Positions 43,687 through 52,316 of a DNA stretch of 64,000 bases are shown here, one piece after another. Source of the DNA: Polyangium jinanense (GTDB lineage: Bacteria > Myxococcota > Polyangia > Polyangiales > Polyangiaceae); the NCBI RefSeq assembly GCF_028435365.1, contig NZ_JAGTJJ010000004.1, positions 310,001 to 374,000 of the forward strand. The letters are read 5' to 3'. How positions within the stretch are numbered: position 1 is the first letter of the stretch; the number at the start of each line of letters is the position of its first letter. The position numbers and the translations under genes are program-made. The notes under the pieces were generated by a model. It was not told the origin of the DNA, ran no database searches, and saw only the letters and a list, made by a program, of their open reading frames with translations.

Positions 43687-44079
43687 GTGAAATACGCTAG
43701 CGTCACCTGGTTGGTCCTTGGTCTCTTCGCCGCGAGCTTCACCGCCTGCGCGACCTCCGAGCGGCCGGAGTTCGGCAACCAGCCTTCCGGCGGCGAAGGC
43801 GGTGAAGGCGGAGAAGGCGGAAACGGCGGCAGCGGCGGCATCGGCGGCGCTGGCGGCGCCGGGGGCACGGCGTCGAGCTCGAGCTCGAGCAGCACCACGG
43901 GCGGCGGTCCGGTCTGCGTCGAAGACTGCTTCGCGGACGCGGACTGCCAGAATAGCTGTCCCGCGGCCCCGCAAGGCGGCGCGAACTGCTGCGACGTCCC
44001 GACCAAGTCCTGCTACGTCGTCGGCTCGACCTCCTGCCCGACCGGGCAGGGCGGCACCGGCGGCACGCCCATGTATTGA
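43687..44079 (+). CDS. Gly-rich small lipoprotein
   Basis: The start is taken as GTG at 43687 (VKYASVTWLVLGLFAAS), giving 130 residues with a lipobox (SFTACATSE). A long Gly/Glu/Ala linker (GGEGGEGGEGGNGG..), a Ser run and a C-terminal Cys-rich module (CVEDCFADADCQNSCPAAP, then NCCDVPTKSCY) follow. The in-frame sequence upstream is not used, as it lacks coding character. It is probably a surface-exposed disulfide domain on a flexible stalk. It is convergent with the barrel protein gene. Confidence 0.7.
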   Translation: MKYASVTWLVLGLFAASFTACATSERPEFGNQPSGGEGGEGGEGGNGGSGGIGGAGGAGGTASSSSSSSTTGGGPVCVEDCFADADCQNSCPAAPQGGANCCDVPTKSCYVVGSTSCPTGQGGTGGTPMY

Positions 44080-44093
44080 CGGTTCTTGCCCAA

Positions 44094-44114
44094 CGTGGGG
44101 GGTGCCCCCCCACG
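44094..44114. terminator. Bidirectional terminator hairpin
   Basis: CGTGGGGGG, loop TGC, CCCCCCACG: a 9-bp GC stem between convergent stops at 44079 and 44133. Confidence 0.65.
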
Positions 44115-44132
44115 CCCCCCGGCAACGCGGCT

Positions 44133-44921
44133 TCAGAATCTCCGATCGACCCGAACGGCAATCGTCGGCCCGAGGCCCCAGGCGGCCCCGCGGCAGGGGT
44201 CGATGTCGCCATACTGACAGGGAAATCGATCGACCACCCACGCGGCCCCCACGGACGCTCCGATCGCGAGCGAGCCCGGCTCGCCGCGCCCCGTGATCCA
44301 TTGCCGCGCGCCCAGGGTCGCATACGCCCAGAGGTCGAGCCCATACCCGCCGTCCAGGGTGAGCGCCAATCGTCGCGTCACCGGGACGTCGAGGCCGCCC
44401 GTCACGTGCGACAGCGCGAACTGCGTCTGCCGCGTGTAATAGTTGCGGATCAGCGAATACCCCATCTCCGCCCGTAGATTCAAGCCGTCCAGGCTGCCGA
44501 GCCGCATCGCCGGCGCCACGGAGAGGCCACTCGGGCCGAAATACTGCATTCGCCCCCCGATTCCGAGGCCGACCTCGACGTAATCGGAGGAGAACGCTCC
44601 GCGCACGCGGGCATGCACGATCGTGCCCGGCCCCTCGGGGACGAGGACGAACGCGAAAGGAGAGAGCTCGAAGCCGAGCTTGAAGGGTCGCTGGAAGTAA
44701 TATTCGACCGAGAGATCCCCGATCGCGCCCCCGCCCGGCCCGATCAGGTTGAAGAAGGGACGCACGGTGCCCTGCACGCGCACCATGTTCCGCGCGAGCG
44801 GCGGGAGCATCAGGGGCCGCTTGGCCTCGGGCGCGGCCGCTTCCTCGGCGGCCTCGGCCCGCGCCGCCCCCGCGACGAGGGCCATCACGAGCGCGGCAGC
44901 GTGGAGCAACGTGTGCCTCAT
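44133..44921 (-). CDS. Outer-membrane beta-barrel-like protein
   Basis: The ATG at 44921 overlaps the phosphoesterase stop as ATGA. The 262-residue product has a signal peptide (LLHAAALVMALVAGAARAEA). Glycine-rich alternating strands follow (GDLSVEYYFQRPFKLGFEL, YVEVGLGIGGRMQYFG, LALTLDGGYGLDLWAYATLG), ending in a Phe (VRVDRRF), as in an outer-membrane barrel. It is coupled to a Tat-exported phosphoesterase and could form its outer-membrane partner. No named family was recognised. Confidence 0.7.
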   Translation of the reverse strand: MRHTLLHAAALVMALVAGAARAEAAEEAAAPEAKRPLMLPPLARNMVRVQGTVRPFFNLIGPGGGAIGDLSVEYYFQRPFKLGFELSPFAFVLVPEGPGTIVHARVRGAFSSDYVEVGLGIGGRMQYFGPSGLSVAPAMRLGSLDGLNLRAEMGYSLIRNYYTRQTQFALSHVTGGLDVPVTRRLALTLDGGYGLDLWAYATLGARQWITGRGEPGSLAIGASVGAAWVVDRFPCQYGDIDPCRGAAWGLGPTIAVRVDRRF

Positions 44922-46390
44922 TCGGAGACCCTCGCGACCTCGAACTCCTGTGCGTGACGCAGCAAAGAGCCGAGGCGCTCCTCGTGCGAGCGCGGGTCGA
45001 TCCGATCGAGGGGAATGGCGCCCGCGCGGAGCGCCGCCTCGATACCCGGTTGGCTGGTAAAACGGAAGCTCACCTCCTCCACGCGCCTCCGATCGATGTC
45101 GATGCGGGGCAGCCTGCCCATGGGCCCCGGGGGCAAACCCACCTTCGCCGGGTCGATGCACGACGAGAGATCCGCGGCCGCATCCATGCGCGGCCCGAGG
45201 CTCTCGATGCCGAACCGCGTGGCCAGCGAGGCCGCGATCGAGACGTGCTCGAGCTGCGTGGAGACGACCTCGCCCGCGCGAACGGACGGGCCGATCACCA
45301 GCGAGGGGACACGAAAACCGAGCTGCCGGAACGCCGGGCGTGGATCCTCCGTGGTCGGCGGGGGCACGTGGTCGTAAAACCCGCCGTATTCGTCGAACGT
45401 GATGATGAGGAGCGAGCGCCCCCATTGCGGGCTCTCCTGCATCGAACGCACGATGCTGCCGACCAGGGCCTCGCCGAGGGCCAGGCTGTGCGGCGGGTGG
45501 AGGTCGGAGGACCAGAAATCAGGGTCGATGACGGAGAAATTCGGCAGGTTGCCGGTGCGCGCGTCGTGGAAAAACGTCTCGACCCGCGTGCAGACCATCG
45601 GATCGTTCCCCCCGAGCGTACGCCCCCGGAAGCCCGCGTGATACCAGTGCGCAGGCCCGGCGGCGTACGCTTTCGAGGACCAGCAGCCCTTCCCGAGCTT
45701 TTCCCAGATCGTCGCCGGCCCGTCCGTGATCGGATCATTCGTGGTGATGCCCTGGGACGTCGTGGCGTGCAGGAAAAACCGATTCGGCCAGGTCGGCCCG
45801 AGCACGGACGAGAACCATCGGTCACAGACCACGTATTGATCGGCCAGCGCATAAAACAGGGGGATCTGGCTCCGATCGTGGTACGTCATCGCGTCCCGCT
45901 GCCGCCACAGGACACCCTTGTTCGCCCGCAAAAACCCGTCGTTTCGACCTTCGGCGAACGCCGTGTGCGCCGCATCCCAGGTGTGCAGCGGACCGTGGTG
46001 ATCACAAGCCACCTCGGCCCGATGCATGGCCATCGTGGTGCCGTCGTCGTCCTCGTTCGCCTCGCCGCCTTCGAGCCCGTCGACGGCGTCCCGCGCGGGG
46101 TAATCGGGATCAAACGCGAGCGCGCCGAAGAAGTGGTCGAAGGAGCGGTTCTCCATCATGACGACCACGAACGTGTCGATCCCAGCAAGCAATCGCCTCG
46201 GCGTCGGCGCGCCATGGGCATCGAAGTCGGGGCCCACGGCCGGCGCGGTGGGTCCGGCCTCGCAACGATCCGGCCCCGTCGCGCACCCGCTCCCGAGCGC
46301 CGCGGCGCCGATCCCGGCCCCGAGCCCTTTCAGCGCCGCGCGACGCGACACCTGTCCCGCAAGCCCTCGCAATGAATTTCGTCGTGCCAT
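44918..46390 (-). CDS. Tat-exported phosphoesterase (phospholipase C/acid phosphatase family)
   Basis: The ATG at 46390 gives 490 residues; GTG at 46405 is possible. The N-terminus is a twin-arginine signal (VSRRAALKGLGAGIGAAALG) ending in a lipobox-like GSGC. The PF04185 domain follows: VVMMENRSFDHFFGAL, the acidic HHGPLHTWDAAH block, and ITFDEYGGFYDHVPPP with SLVIGPSVRAGEV. Members cleave phospholipids or phosphomonoesters outside the cytoplasm. The downstream barrel gene overlaps by 4 nt, so they form an operon. Confidence 0.88.
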   Translation of the reverse strand: MARRNSLRGLAGQVSRRAALKGLGAGIGAAALGSGCATGPDRCEAGPTAPAVGPDFDAHGAPTPRRLLAGIDTFVVVMMENRSFDHFFGALAFDPDYPARDAVDGLEGGEANEDDDGTTMAMHRAEVACDHHGPLHTWDAAHTAFAEGRNDGFLRANKGVLWRQRDAMTYHDRSQIPLFYALADQYVVCDRWFSSVLGPTWPNRFFLHATTSQGITTNDPITDGPATIWEKLGKGCWSSKAYAAGPAHWYHAGFRGRTLGGNDPMVCTRVETFFHDARTGNLPNFSVIDPDFWSSDLHPPHSLALGEALVGSIVRSMQESPQWGRSLLIITFDEYGGFYDHVPPPTTEDPRPAFRQLGFRVPSLVIGPSVRAGEVVSTQLEHVSIAASLATRFGIESLGPRMDAAADLSSCIDPAKVGLPPGPMGRLPRIDIDRRRVEEVSFRFTSQPGIEAALRAGAIPLDRIDPRSHEERLGSLLRHAQEFEVARVSE

Positions 46391-46508
46391 GCCTAAGCTC
46401 GGCACATCAGCACGACTTCGAGGACGAGCAAGCTCGATCGTCCCCGCAGGAGGCTTTCTGCCGCCGGGAATACGAGGATCTCACGTTATGGAGTGATATC
46501 GAGGCAGG

Positions 46509-46523
46509 GGGCGTCGAACGCCC
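46509..46523 (-). terminator. Small hairpin downstream of glf
   Basis: GGGCGT-CGA-ACGCCC is a perfect 6-bp stem 68 bp past the glf stop; weak candidate. The rest of 46391-46590 holds no recognisable gene. Confidence 0.3.
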
Positions 46524-46590
46524 GATCCGGTGGAGCCGCAGATTCCCGGAACGCCCGATATACCGTCGGGACCGCTCGCTCGAAGTTCCG

Positions 46591-47715
46591 TCAGGCCGCG
46601 GCCGCGAGGGTCGTCTGCTTGCGCGGCAGGCCGGTGAGCTTCGCGTAGAGCTTGAGCGCCTGCGCGACCACCTGATCCATGTTGTAATATCGGTACGTCG
46701 CGAGCCTGCCGATGAAATGAACGCCGGGCGTGGCCGCGGCGAGCGCCTCGTACTTCCGGTAGAGCACCACGTTCTCGGGCCGCGGGATCGGGTAGTAGGG
46801 CTCGCCCTCGGCGCGCGGGTATTCGTACACGAGGGTCGTCTTCGGGTGCTCCTGCCCCGTGAGGTACTTGCATTCGGTCACGCGCGTGTAGGGGTGCTCG
46901 TTCGGGTGGTTCACCACGGGCGCGGGCTGGAAGATCGGGGCGTTCTTCGTCTCGAACCGGAACTCGAGCGAGCGGTACGGGAGCGGGCCGTAACGATGAT
47001 CGAAATAGGCGTCGATCGACCCGGTGTAGATGACCTGATCGTGCGGAATCGATCTCTCCACTTCGCGGAAGTCCACGCCGAGCATGACCTTGATGTTCGG
47101 GTGGTCGAGCATGCGCTCGAACATCCGCGTGTAGCCGCGGAGCGGCATCGCCTGGTACGTGTCCGTGAAATACCGGTCGTCGCGGCTCGTCCGGACCGGG
47201 ATGTGCGTGGTCACCGAGGCGTCGAGCTCGGAGGGATCGAGCCCCCATTGCTTGCGGGCGTAGTTCCGGAAGAACTTCTCGTAGAGCTCGCGCCCGATCT
47301 TGCCGACGATGACGTCCTCGCTCGTCCGCGCGTGCGCGATCCTCTCGGCGCGCTCCGCGAAGAACGCCTCGAGCTCGAGTGACGTCAGGCGGAGGTTGTA
47401 CAGGTAATTGATGGTGTCGAGGTTGATCGGAATCGGGACGAGCTGCCCGTCCACGGACGCGAGCACGCGGTGCTGGTACGGCCGCCACGCGGTGAACTGC
47501 GAGAGGTAATCGAAGACCTCCTTCGAGTTCGTGTGGAAGACGTGCGGCCCGTACGCGTGGACGAGGAGGCCCTCGTCGTCGTAATGGTCGTACGCGTTGC
47601 CTCCGATGTGGCGCCGCTTGTCGAGGAGGAGGACCCGCTTGCCGGATCCGCGCGCGAGCCGCTCTGCCAGTACGCTGCCAGCGAACCCAGCGCCCACGAT
47701 CAGCCAGTCGAACAT
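46591..47715 (-). CDS. glf: UDP-galactopyranose mutase
   Basis: AGGAGG sits 8 nt before the ATG. The 374-residue protein matches the prokaryotic UDP-galactopyranose mutase family: an N-terminal FAD-binding GAGFAGSVLAERLA, KRRHIGGNAYD, HAYGPHVFHTNSKEV, FRNYARKQWGLDPSELDA, and C-terminal GRLATYRYYNMDQVVAQAL. It uses reduced FAD to interconvert UDP-galactopyranose and UDP-galactofuranose, supplying galactofuranose for cell-surface glycans. It is cytoplasmic. No galactofuranosyltransferase is adjacent, and the neighbouring genes give no pathway. Confidence 0.95.
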   Translation of the reverse strand: MFDWLIVGAGFAGSVLAERLARGSGKRVLLLDKRRHIGGNAYDHYDDEGLLVHAYGPHVFHTNSKEVFDYLSQFTAWRPYQHRVLASVDGQLVPIPINLDTINYLYNLRLTSLELEAFFAERAERIAHARTSEDVIVGKIGRELYEKFFRNYARKQWGLDPSELDASVTTHIPVRTSRDDRYFTDTYQAMPLRGYTRMFERMLDHPNIKVMLGVDFREVERSIPHDQVIYTGSIDAYFDHRYGPLPYRSLEFRFETKNAPIFQPAPVVNHPNEHPYTRVTECKYLTGQEHPKTTLVYEYPRAEGEPYYPIPRPENVVLYRKYEALAAATPGVHFIGRLATYRYYNMDQVVAQALKLYAKLTGLPRKQTTLAAAA

Positions 47716-47772
47716 GGAACCCTCCTAGGGCTCGCTGCGCGAGCGGGAAGCCCCTTCGTCGAGCGAGGCGGC

Positions 47773-49137
47773 TCAGAGCCCGGTCGGGTACGTCTCCGGT
47801 GCCTCGCCTGCTTCCCAGCGCGCCGTCTTTTCGAGGGGCTCGACCGCGCGTGTCAGATCGAAATGAATGACCGCGTCGAACTGGGAGGCGAGGTCCGCGT
47901 AGAAGTAATGACTCGCCCGCTCGGTCGCCGGCATGTACACGACCCCGATCGCCCGCTCGAGCCGCTGCGTATGGAGCGACGAGAGCCTCGGATCATGCAA
48001 GAGGAGCGCGAATCTTTCGATGCCCGTGGCGTGCATGATCGCCTCGTAGCTGTCGGGACGCGCGGGACGCACGCGTTTTTGCTCGACCTCGGCGCCCCAG
48101 CCCGACGCGGCGGAGACCATCCCCGCATACGTGGTGAACCCGATCGAAAAAACGTCCGGGTGACGCTCCTTCACGAGCTGGCCGACGTTGAGCTCGCCCT
48201 CGCGGGCCATTTCGGTCGCCCGCGCGTCGCCGAGGTGCGAGTTGTGCGCCCACACGACGACCTTGGCGGGCGAGCCGCGCCGACGCTCGAGGTGCGCCCG
48301 CAGCGCATCGAGCGTTTCGGCCATGTGCTCGTCGCGCAGGTTCCAGGAGGCGGCCCCGCCGCGGAACATCGCGCGATAATAACGCTCCGCGTTCTTCACG
48401 AGGCGCGCGTTCTGCTCGGCGAAGAACGCCTCGTCCTCGCCCTCCTCGTCCGGGCCGCGGCGGGCATATTCGGGCGCGCGCCGCTGGATCTCCAGGAGCT
48501 GCCGGACCACTTCGTCCTCGCACGACTCCGCCATCCCGACGCTCGTCGCATACCCGTACGCCTGCGTATCGTGGCCGAAGACCTCGAAGCACCCGTATCG
48601 CTCCCTCGCTCGCTTGGCGCCCTCGGGATCGATCCGGTCGAGATACGCGAGCACGGCCTCGATCGACGTGTTCATGCTGTAGAGATCGAGCCCGTAGAAC
48701 CCGGCGGCGCGGTGGGGGTGCGCGTCGTTGTGCTGCCGGAGCCATTTCACGAAATCGAGCACGTCCGTGTTTCGCCACATCCACGCGGGGAAGCGCTCGA
48801 ATCCGCCGAGCGCTTCGAGCGGCCCGGGGTCCGGGCCCCTGCCTCGGACGAAACGATTGATGCGATAGGCGTCCGGCCAGTCGGCCTCGACGGCGACCGC
48901 GCAGAACCCCTTCTCCTTGATGAGCCGGCGCGTCAGGCGCGCGCGCTCGTCGTAGAACTCGTGCGTCCCGTGCGACGCCTCCCCGAGCAGGACGAGCGTC
49001 GAATCCCCGATGGCATGGAGCAATGCATCATGGTCGTGCCGGGCCCCCTCGAGCGGGAAGGCGCACGCCGCCACGGTGCGAGGCAGAGCGGCTTGGAGCG
49101 GCGCATGCGTAGCCATGTGCGCGTCATGGTACGTCAT
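47773..49137 (-). CDS. Erythromycin esterase-family protein
   Basis: The start is uncertain between 49137 ([15 protein letters not shown]) and 49116 (MATHAPLQ); no clear ribosome site supports either. The 454-residue product matches PF05139: [20 protein letters not shown] (Glu and His of the active site), [46 protein letters not shown] and [12 protein letters not shown]. True Ere enzymes open the macrolide lactone, but most genomic members have other or unknown substrates, so resistance should not be assumed. Cytoplasmic. It is divergent from the XRE regulator. Confidence 0.88.
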   Translation of the reverse strand: MTYHDAHMATHAPLQAALPRTVAACAFPLEGARHDHDALLHAIGDSTLVLLGEASHGTHEFYDERARLTRRLIKEKGFCAVAVEADWPDAYRINRFVRGRGPDPGPLEALGGFERFPAWMWRNTDVLDFVKWLRQHNDAHPHRAAGFYGLDLYSMNTSIEAVLAYLDRIDPEGAKRARERYGCFEVFGHDTQAYGYATSVGMAESCEDEVVRQLLEIQRRAPEYARRGPDEEGEDEAFFAEQNARLVKNAERYYRAMFRGGAASWNLRDEHMAETLDALRAHLERRRGSPAKVVVWAHNSHLGDARATEMAREGELNVGQLVKERHPDVFSIGFTTYAGMVSAASGWGAEVEQKRVRPARPDSYEAIMHATGIERFALLLHDPRLSSLHTQRLERAIGVVYMPATERASHYFYADLASQFDAVIHFDLTRAVEPLEKTARWEAGEAPETYPTGL

Positions 49138-49368
49138 GGTCGGAATCACAAGCTGCCATTGATGTCTCGCGTGTGCGGAGTCCGCGCGGGCGTCGGGCGT
49201 TCCCGACACTGCTCGCGCGCCCGCCGGCGCGGTCCGCGCGCCCGCGATCCAGGCTTTGGATGCGGCGCATCTCCGCGTCAGAACAGTAGAATGTTCGCCT
49301 AAGTAAAACTTCTTGCGAATGACGAAATCATGTTTGGCTGGGCTCTTGGTTGTGGCATAGTCTCGAAC

Positions 49369-49740
49369 ATGCCTAGAAGAAAGACTGCTGCTCCCTTCAC
49401 TTCCAAGATTGGTGCCCGTATCCGCGCGCTCCGCGTCGAGCGGAACATGTCCCTGGCCCAGCTCGCGGACGCGGGTGGTCTATCCAAAGGCCATCTTTCC
49501 AGCGTCGAGCACGGGCTCGCGGCGATCACGGTCGAGACGCTGGAGCGCATCGCGCTCGCGCTCGAAGCGCTCCCCATGGATCTCGTGACGTTCCCCGAAG
49601 AGGACGATCGAGGCCGGATCGCGGACATCGTGCGCAGGTTGCCGAAGAAGGAGCTGCCGAAGCTGCGTCGCGAGATGCAGGCGCGCGCTCCGGTCGAGGC
49701 GCAAGCGCCCACGCGTCGCCGCACGAGCGCCCGCGCTTAG
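49369..49740 (+). CDS. Small XRE-family helix-turn-helix regulator
   Basis: The ATG at 49369 is preferred over one 39 nt upstream. The 123-residue product has a Cro/C1-type helix-turn-helix (residues about 12-66: [54 protein letters not shown]). A polar, Arg-rich tail ends TRRRTSARA. It has no sensor domain. A possible promoter is TTGGCT (49334-49339), an 18-bp spacer and TAGTCT (49358-49363), which would make a leaderless message. The target is unknown. Confidence 0.85.
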   Translation: MPRRKTAAPFTSKIGARIRALRVERNMSLAQLADAGGLSKGHLSSVEHGLAAITVETLERIALALEALPMDLVTFPEEDDRGRIADIVRRLPKKELPKLRREMQARAPVEAQAPTRRRTSARA

Positions 49741-49742
49741 AC

Positions 49743-49934
49743 TCAGCGGTCTCCGGGCAGCTTGGGTATTTTTTCGTAATGTCTCGGATCCGAGGGCTGC
49801 GTCTCCGGGGGCGTCGGCGTATGCAGGGCGTTCGGGGGAATGTTGCCCTCGGCATCGGCCTCCGGCGCCCGAGGCGGGCCGCTCGGGGGCACCTCGGGCT
49901 CGCTTCGATCGTCAGGTCTCGATTTCTGCTTCAC
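49743..49934 (-). CDS. Small Pro-rich protein (63 residues)
   Basis: The start is GTG at 49934, with AGGAG 7 nt upstream. The short frame keeps high G/C third positions. The product is charged and proline-rich (KQKSRPDDRSEPEVPPSG at the start, PRHYEKIPKLPGDR at the end) and probably disordered. It is convergent with the XRE gene, with stops 2 bp apart. A longer version using an in-frame start at 50063 is possible. No function is evident. Confidence 0.5.
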   Translation of the reverse strand: MKQKSRPDDRSEPEVPPSGPPRAPEADAEGNIPPNALHTPTPPETQPSDPRHYEKIPKLPGDR

Positions 49935-50141
49935 CTTCGTACTCCTGTATGCCGCGGACGCGCCCTCTCGCGCCCGGACGTGCCTCGGTATGCAGAGGCC
50001 ATGCCGAAAACGCTCGCGTCCGTTCGCCTCGCCGCGGTGCGCCGTGATTGCCTGCTCGGCCATACACGAGCCGCCCCGTGATGCGTTACGACGCCATTCG
50101 CACTTTGGAATGAGCCCCGAGCCGCGGCCTCACGCCCCGCG

Positions 50142-50864
50142 TCACTTCGCTTTGCCGCGCAGCCCCGCGGCGAGCCGCTGGGCCTCGGCCACCGCCTGCT
50201 CGTCGTACCCCTGCATCGAGATCGATACCCGCCCGCCGGGAATGGGCGACTGGACCACGGGCAGGCTCATCGCTTTGCCATCCACGACGATGGCGATTCG
50301 CTCCTTCACGTGCTCACGCGTCGCCTCGTGGAACCGCTCGCCGCCCGCGGCGTCGAACGTGACCATCACGACCGGCTGCCGCATCGGCCCCTTTCCGTCG
50401 TCCACGAGCACGCTCGCGTCGATCACGTTCGCCTGCGTGACGATCGCCTCTCCCGTGAGCACGTACGTGCGAAGACCGATCGGCGAGAGCTCCCCTGTCT
50501 CGTTTTCCTCGACCACGTCGCCGACGATGAACCTGCGCCCGGCCGGGAGAGGTTGCGCCGAGAGCCACGGCGAGAAGCGCTCCTTCGCCTGGGCGTCGGT
50601 CTCGCCCGGTTTCTTGACGAGCATCGCGTAATGCTGTGTCACAAGCCCACGCGCCCTGATCGCTGTTTCGAGGCGTATCGATACGCCGTCGGGCAACGCG
50701 CCCACGGGCTCCGTGAATGGATCGAAGTCATCGTCGACCACGACGACCTCCATCGTCACGGGCCGCGTGCCCGAGCGGTCCACGGCGTCGTCCTTCTTCA
50801 CGCAACCGGACGGCGACAGGGCGAGCGCGAGGATCAACATCATTCGAGCGCGAGCGGAGACCAT
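50142..50864 (-). CDS. Lipoprotein with a lone SecD periplasmic (P1-head-like) domain
   Basis: The 240-residue product has a lipoprotein signal (LALALSPSGCVKKDD). A domain strongly like the P1-head of the Sec translocon subunit SecD covers residues about 135-235: VLTGEAIVTQANVIDASVL, VVMVTFDAAGGERFHEATRE, IAIVVDGKAMSLPVV, IPGGRVSISMQGYDEQAV, RLAAGLRGKA. No SecD transmembrane region is present. It may therefore act as a free periplasmic domain on the translocon or on another exporter. It is divergent from the MBL-fold gene at 50960. Confidence 0.8.
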   Translation of the reverse strand: MVSARARMMLILALALSPSGCVKKDDAVDRSGTRPVTMEVVVVDDDFDPFTEPVGALPDGVSIRLETAIRARGLVTQHYAMLVKKPGETDAQAKERFSPWLSAQPLPAGRRFIVGDVVEENETGELSPIGLRTYVLTGEAIVTQANVIDASVLVDDGKGPMRQPVVMVTFDAAGGERFHEATREHVKERIAIVVDGKAMSLPVVQSPIPGGRVSISMQGYDEQAVAEAQRLAAGLRGKAK

Positions 50865-50959
50865 GACCGTTTTTGTATCCCGGGAGCCCGGGCGTCGTCA
50901 ACCGTGGTCCCCCGTCATCCCTGATTTGACCCCGGGACGAACGCCCCCAGGGATCTCGG

Positions 50960-51820
50960 ATGAAACCGATACCAACGAAGCGCCTCGTCCTGCCGCCCGG
51001 CCCCGAGAATCCCGGGGGCGCGGGCTCCATCTTTTTCGTCGGCACGGCGACCGTGCTCTTGCGTTATGCCGGCTTCACGATCCTCACGGATCCGAACTTC
51101 TTGCACGCCGGCGATCACGTTCATCTGGGTTATGGCCTGACCTCGGAACGAAAAACCAATCCGGCGATCGACCTCGCCGACCTGCCGCCGGTGGACCTCG
51201 TCTTGCTCTCCCATTTGCACGAGGACCACTTCGACCGGCGCGTGGCGCGCGAGCTCGATCGGTCCTTGCCAATCGTCACCACCGAGCAGGCCGCGGCGTC
51301 CCTGCGCGGCATGGGGTTCGGGCGGGCCGAGGGACTCGATCGCTGGGGATCGATCGTGGTGGAGAAAGGCGCGTCGCGCGTCCGCATCACGGCCATGCCG
51401 GCGCGCCACGGTCCGCCCGTGGTATCGCGCTTCTTGCCCGACACGATGGGCTCGATGCTCGATTTCGAGTCCCCCGCGCTCCGGCTCTACATTTCCGGCG
51501 ACACGCTCGTCCACGAGGACCTCCGCGCCATTCCGCGCAGGTATCCCGGCATCGACCTCGCGCTCGTCCACCTCGGCGGCACGAGGATCCTCGGCGTGCT
51601 CGTCACGATGGACGCGGCGCAGGGCGTCGAAGCGCTCCAGATCCTCGATCCGCGCAAGGCCATTCCCATTCATTACGACGACTACACGGTCTTCCGCTCG
51701 CCGCTCGAGGATTTCGTCAAGGCCGTACGCGAAGCCGGCCTCGAAGATCGCGTCGTGTATCTCGCGCGGGGCGAGACGTTCACCTTCGACGTGAAGGAAC
51801 CCGGTCGCCGAGCGGCCTGA
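50960..51820 (+). CDS. MBL-fold metal-dependent hydrolase (UlaG-like)
   Basis: AGGGA lies 7 nt before the ATG. The 286-residue protein has the metallo-beta-lactamase metal motif LLSHLHEDHFDRRV (HxHxDH), a TILTDPNF opening, MPARHGPP for a third His, GDTLVHEDLRAI for the bridging Asp and PIHYDDYTVF near the end. It fits the UlaG/L-ascorbate-6-phosphate-lactonase-like branch. It is cytoplasmic with no signal peptide. The substrate is unknown, since the ula pathway genes are not nearby. Confidence 0.88.
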   Translation: MKPIPTKRLVLPPGPENPGGAGSIFFVGTATVLLRYAGFTILTDPNFLHAGDHVHLGYGLTSERKTNPAIDLADLPPVDLVLLSHLHEDHFDRRVARELDRSLPIVTTEQAAASLRGMGFGRAEGLDRWGSIVVEKGASRVRITAMPARHGPPVVSRFLPDTMGSMLDFESPALRLYISGDTLVHEDLRAIPRRYPGIDLALVHLGGTRILGVLVTMDAAQGVEALQILDPRKAIPIHYDDYTVFRSPLEDFVKAVREAGLEDRVVYLARGETFTFDVKEPGRRAA

Positions 51821-51991
51821 GCCCTCCCGCCATCGATCCCACCAAAAAGCCGTGATTCCCTGGGGCATGCTCGCTTGCCCCTGCGAACCGCTTCCTTCCG
51901 CTGACGAACCCCGTTTGCCAGAGAGCCGCCGACAAACGGAGCAGGCAAGTTCGTCCCGGAACGGGCACGTTGGTCGCGGAACGTGGTCTGC

Positions 51992-52291
51992 ATGCAGAAC
52001 CGCCGCTCCAGCATGGGTGATCAGGGTTTGCCCGCGGACTGGGTTCGTCCGTGCGAAACCGAGGCAGCCGAGGACTTCCCGCCGCGCGTCCCGGTGACGT
52101 CGACGAGCCTGCGCAGCGTCGGGTACAACCCCGAAGCGCACGAGCTCGACCTCGAATTCAAGGATGGCAGGCTCTACCGCTACAGCGGCGTGCCCCCCGA
52201 GGTGCACGACGAGCTGCTCCACGCACCTTCGCTGGGAAGGTATTTCCTGGCGAACGTGCGTGGACAGTACCCGTGCGAGCGGCTCTGCTGA
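51992..52291 (+). CDS. KTSC-domain protein
   Basis: The start could be 51992 (MQNRRSSMGDQ), GTG 51983 or ATG 52013. The 99-residue protein ends in a KTSC domain: VTSTSLRSVGYNPEAHELDL, FKDGRLYRYSGVPPEV, LLHAPSLGRYFLANVRGQY. These small domains are often found alone or with restriction, repair or phage proteins; their role is unknown. It is likely cytoplasmic. Confidence 0.8.
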   Translation: MQNRRSSMGDQGLPADWVRPCETEAAEDFPPRVPVTSTSLRSVGYNPEAHELDLEFKDGRLYRYSGVPPEVHDELLHAPSLGRYFLANVRGQYPCERLC

Positions 52292-52316
52292 AGCGGCAGC
52301 GCCGGAAGGGACGAGC

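Noticed and set aside
47773..49137. Antibiotic resistance gene
   Set aside because: The erythromycin-esterase family is broad and most members have no shown macrolide activity; only the family was called.
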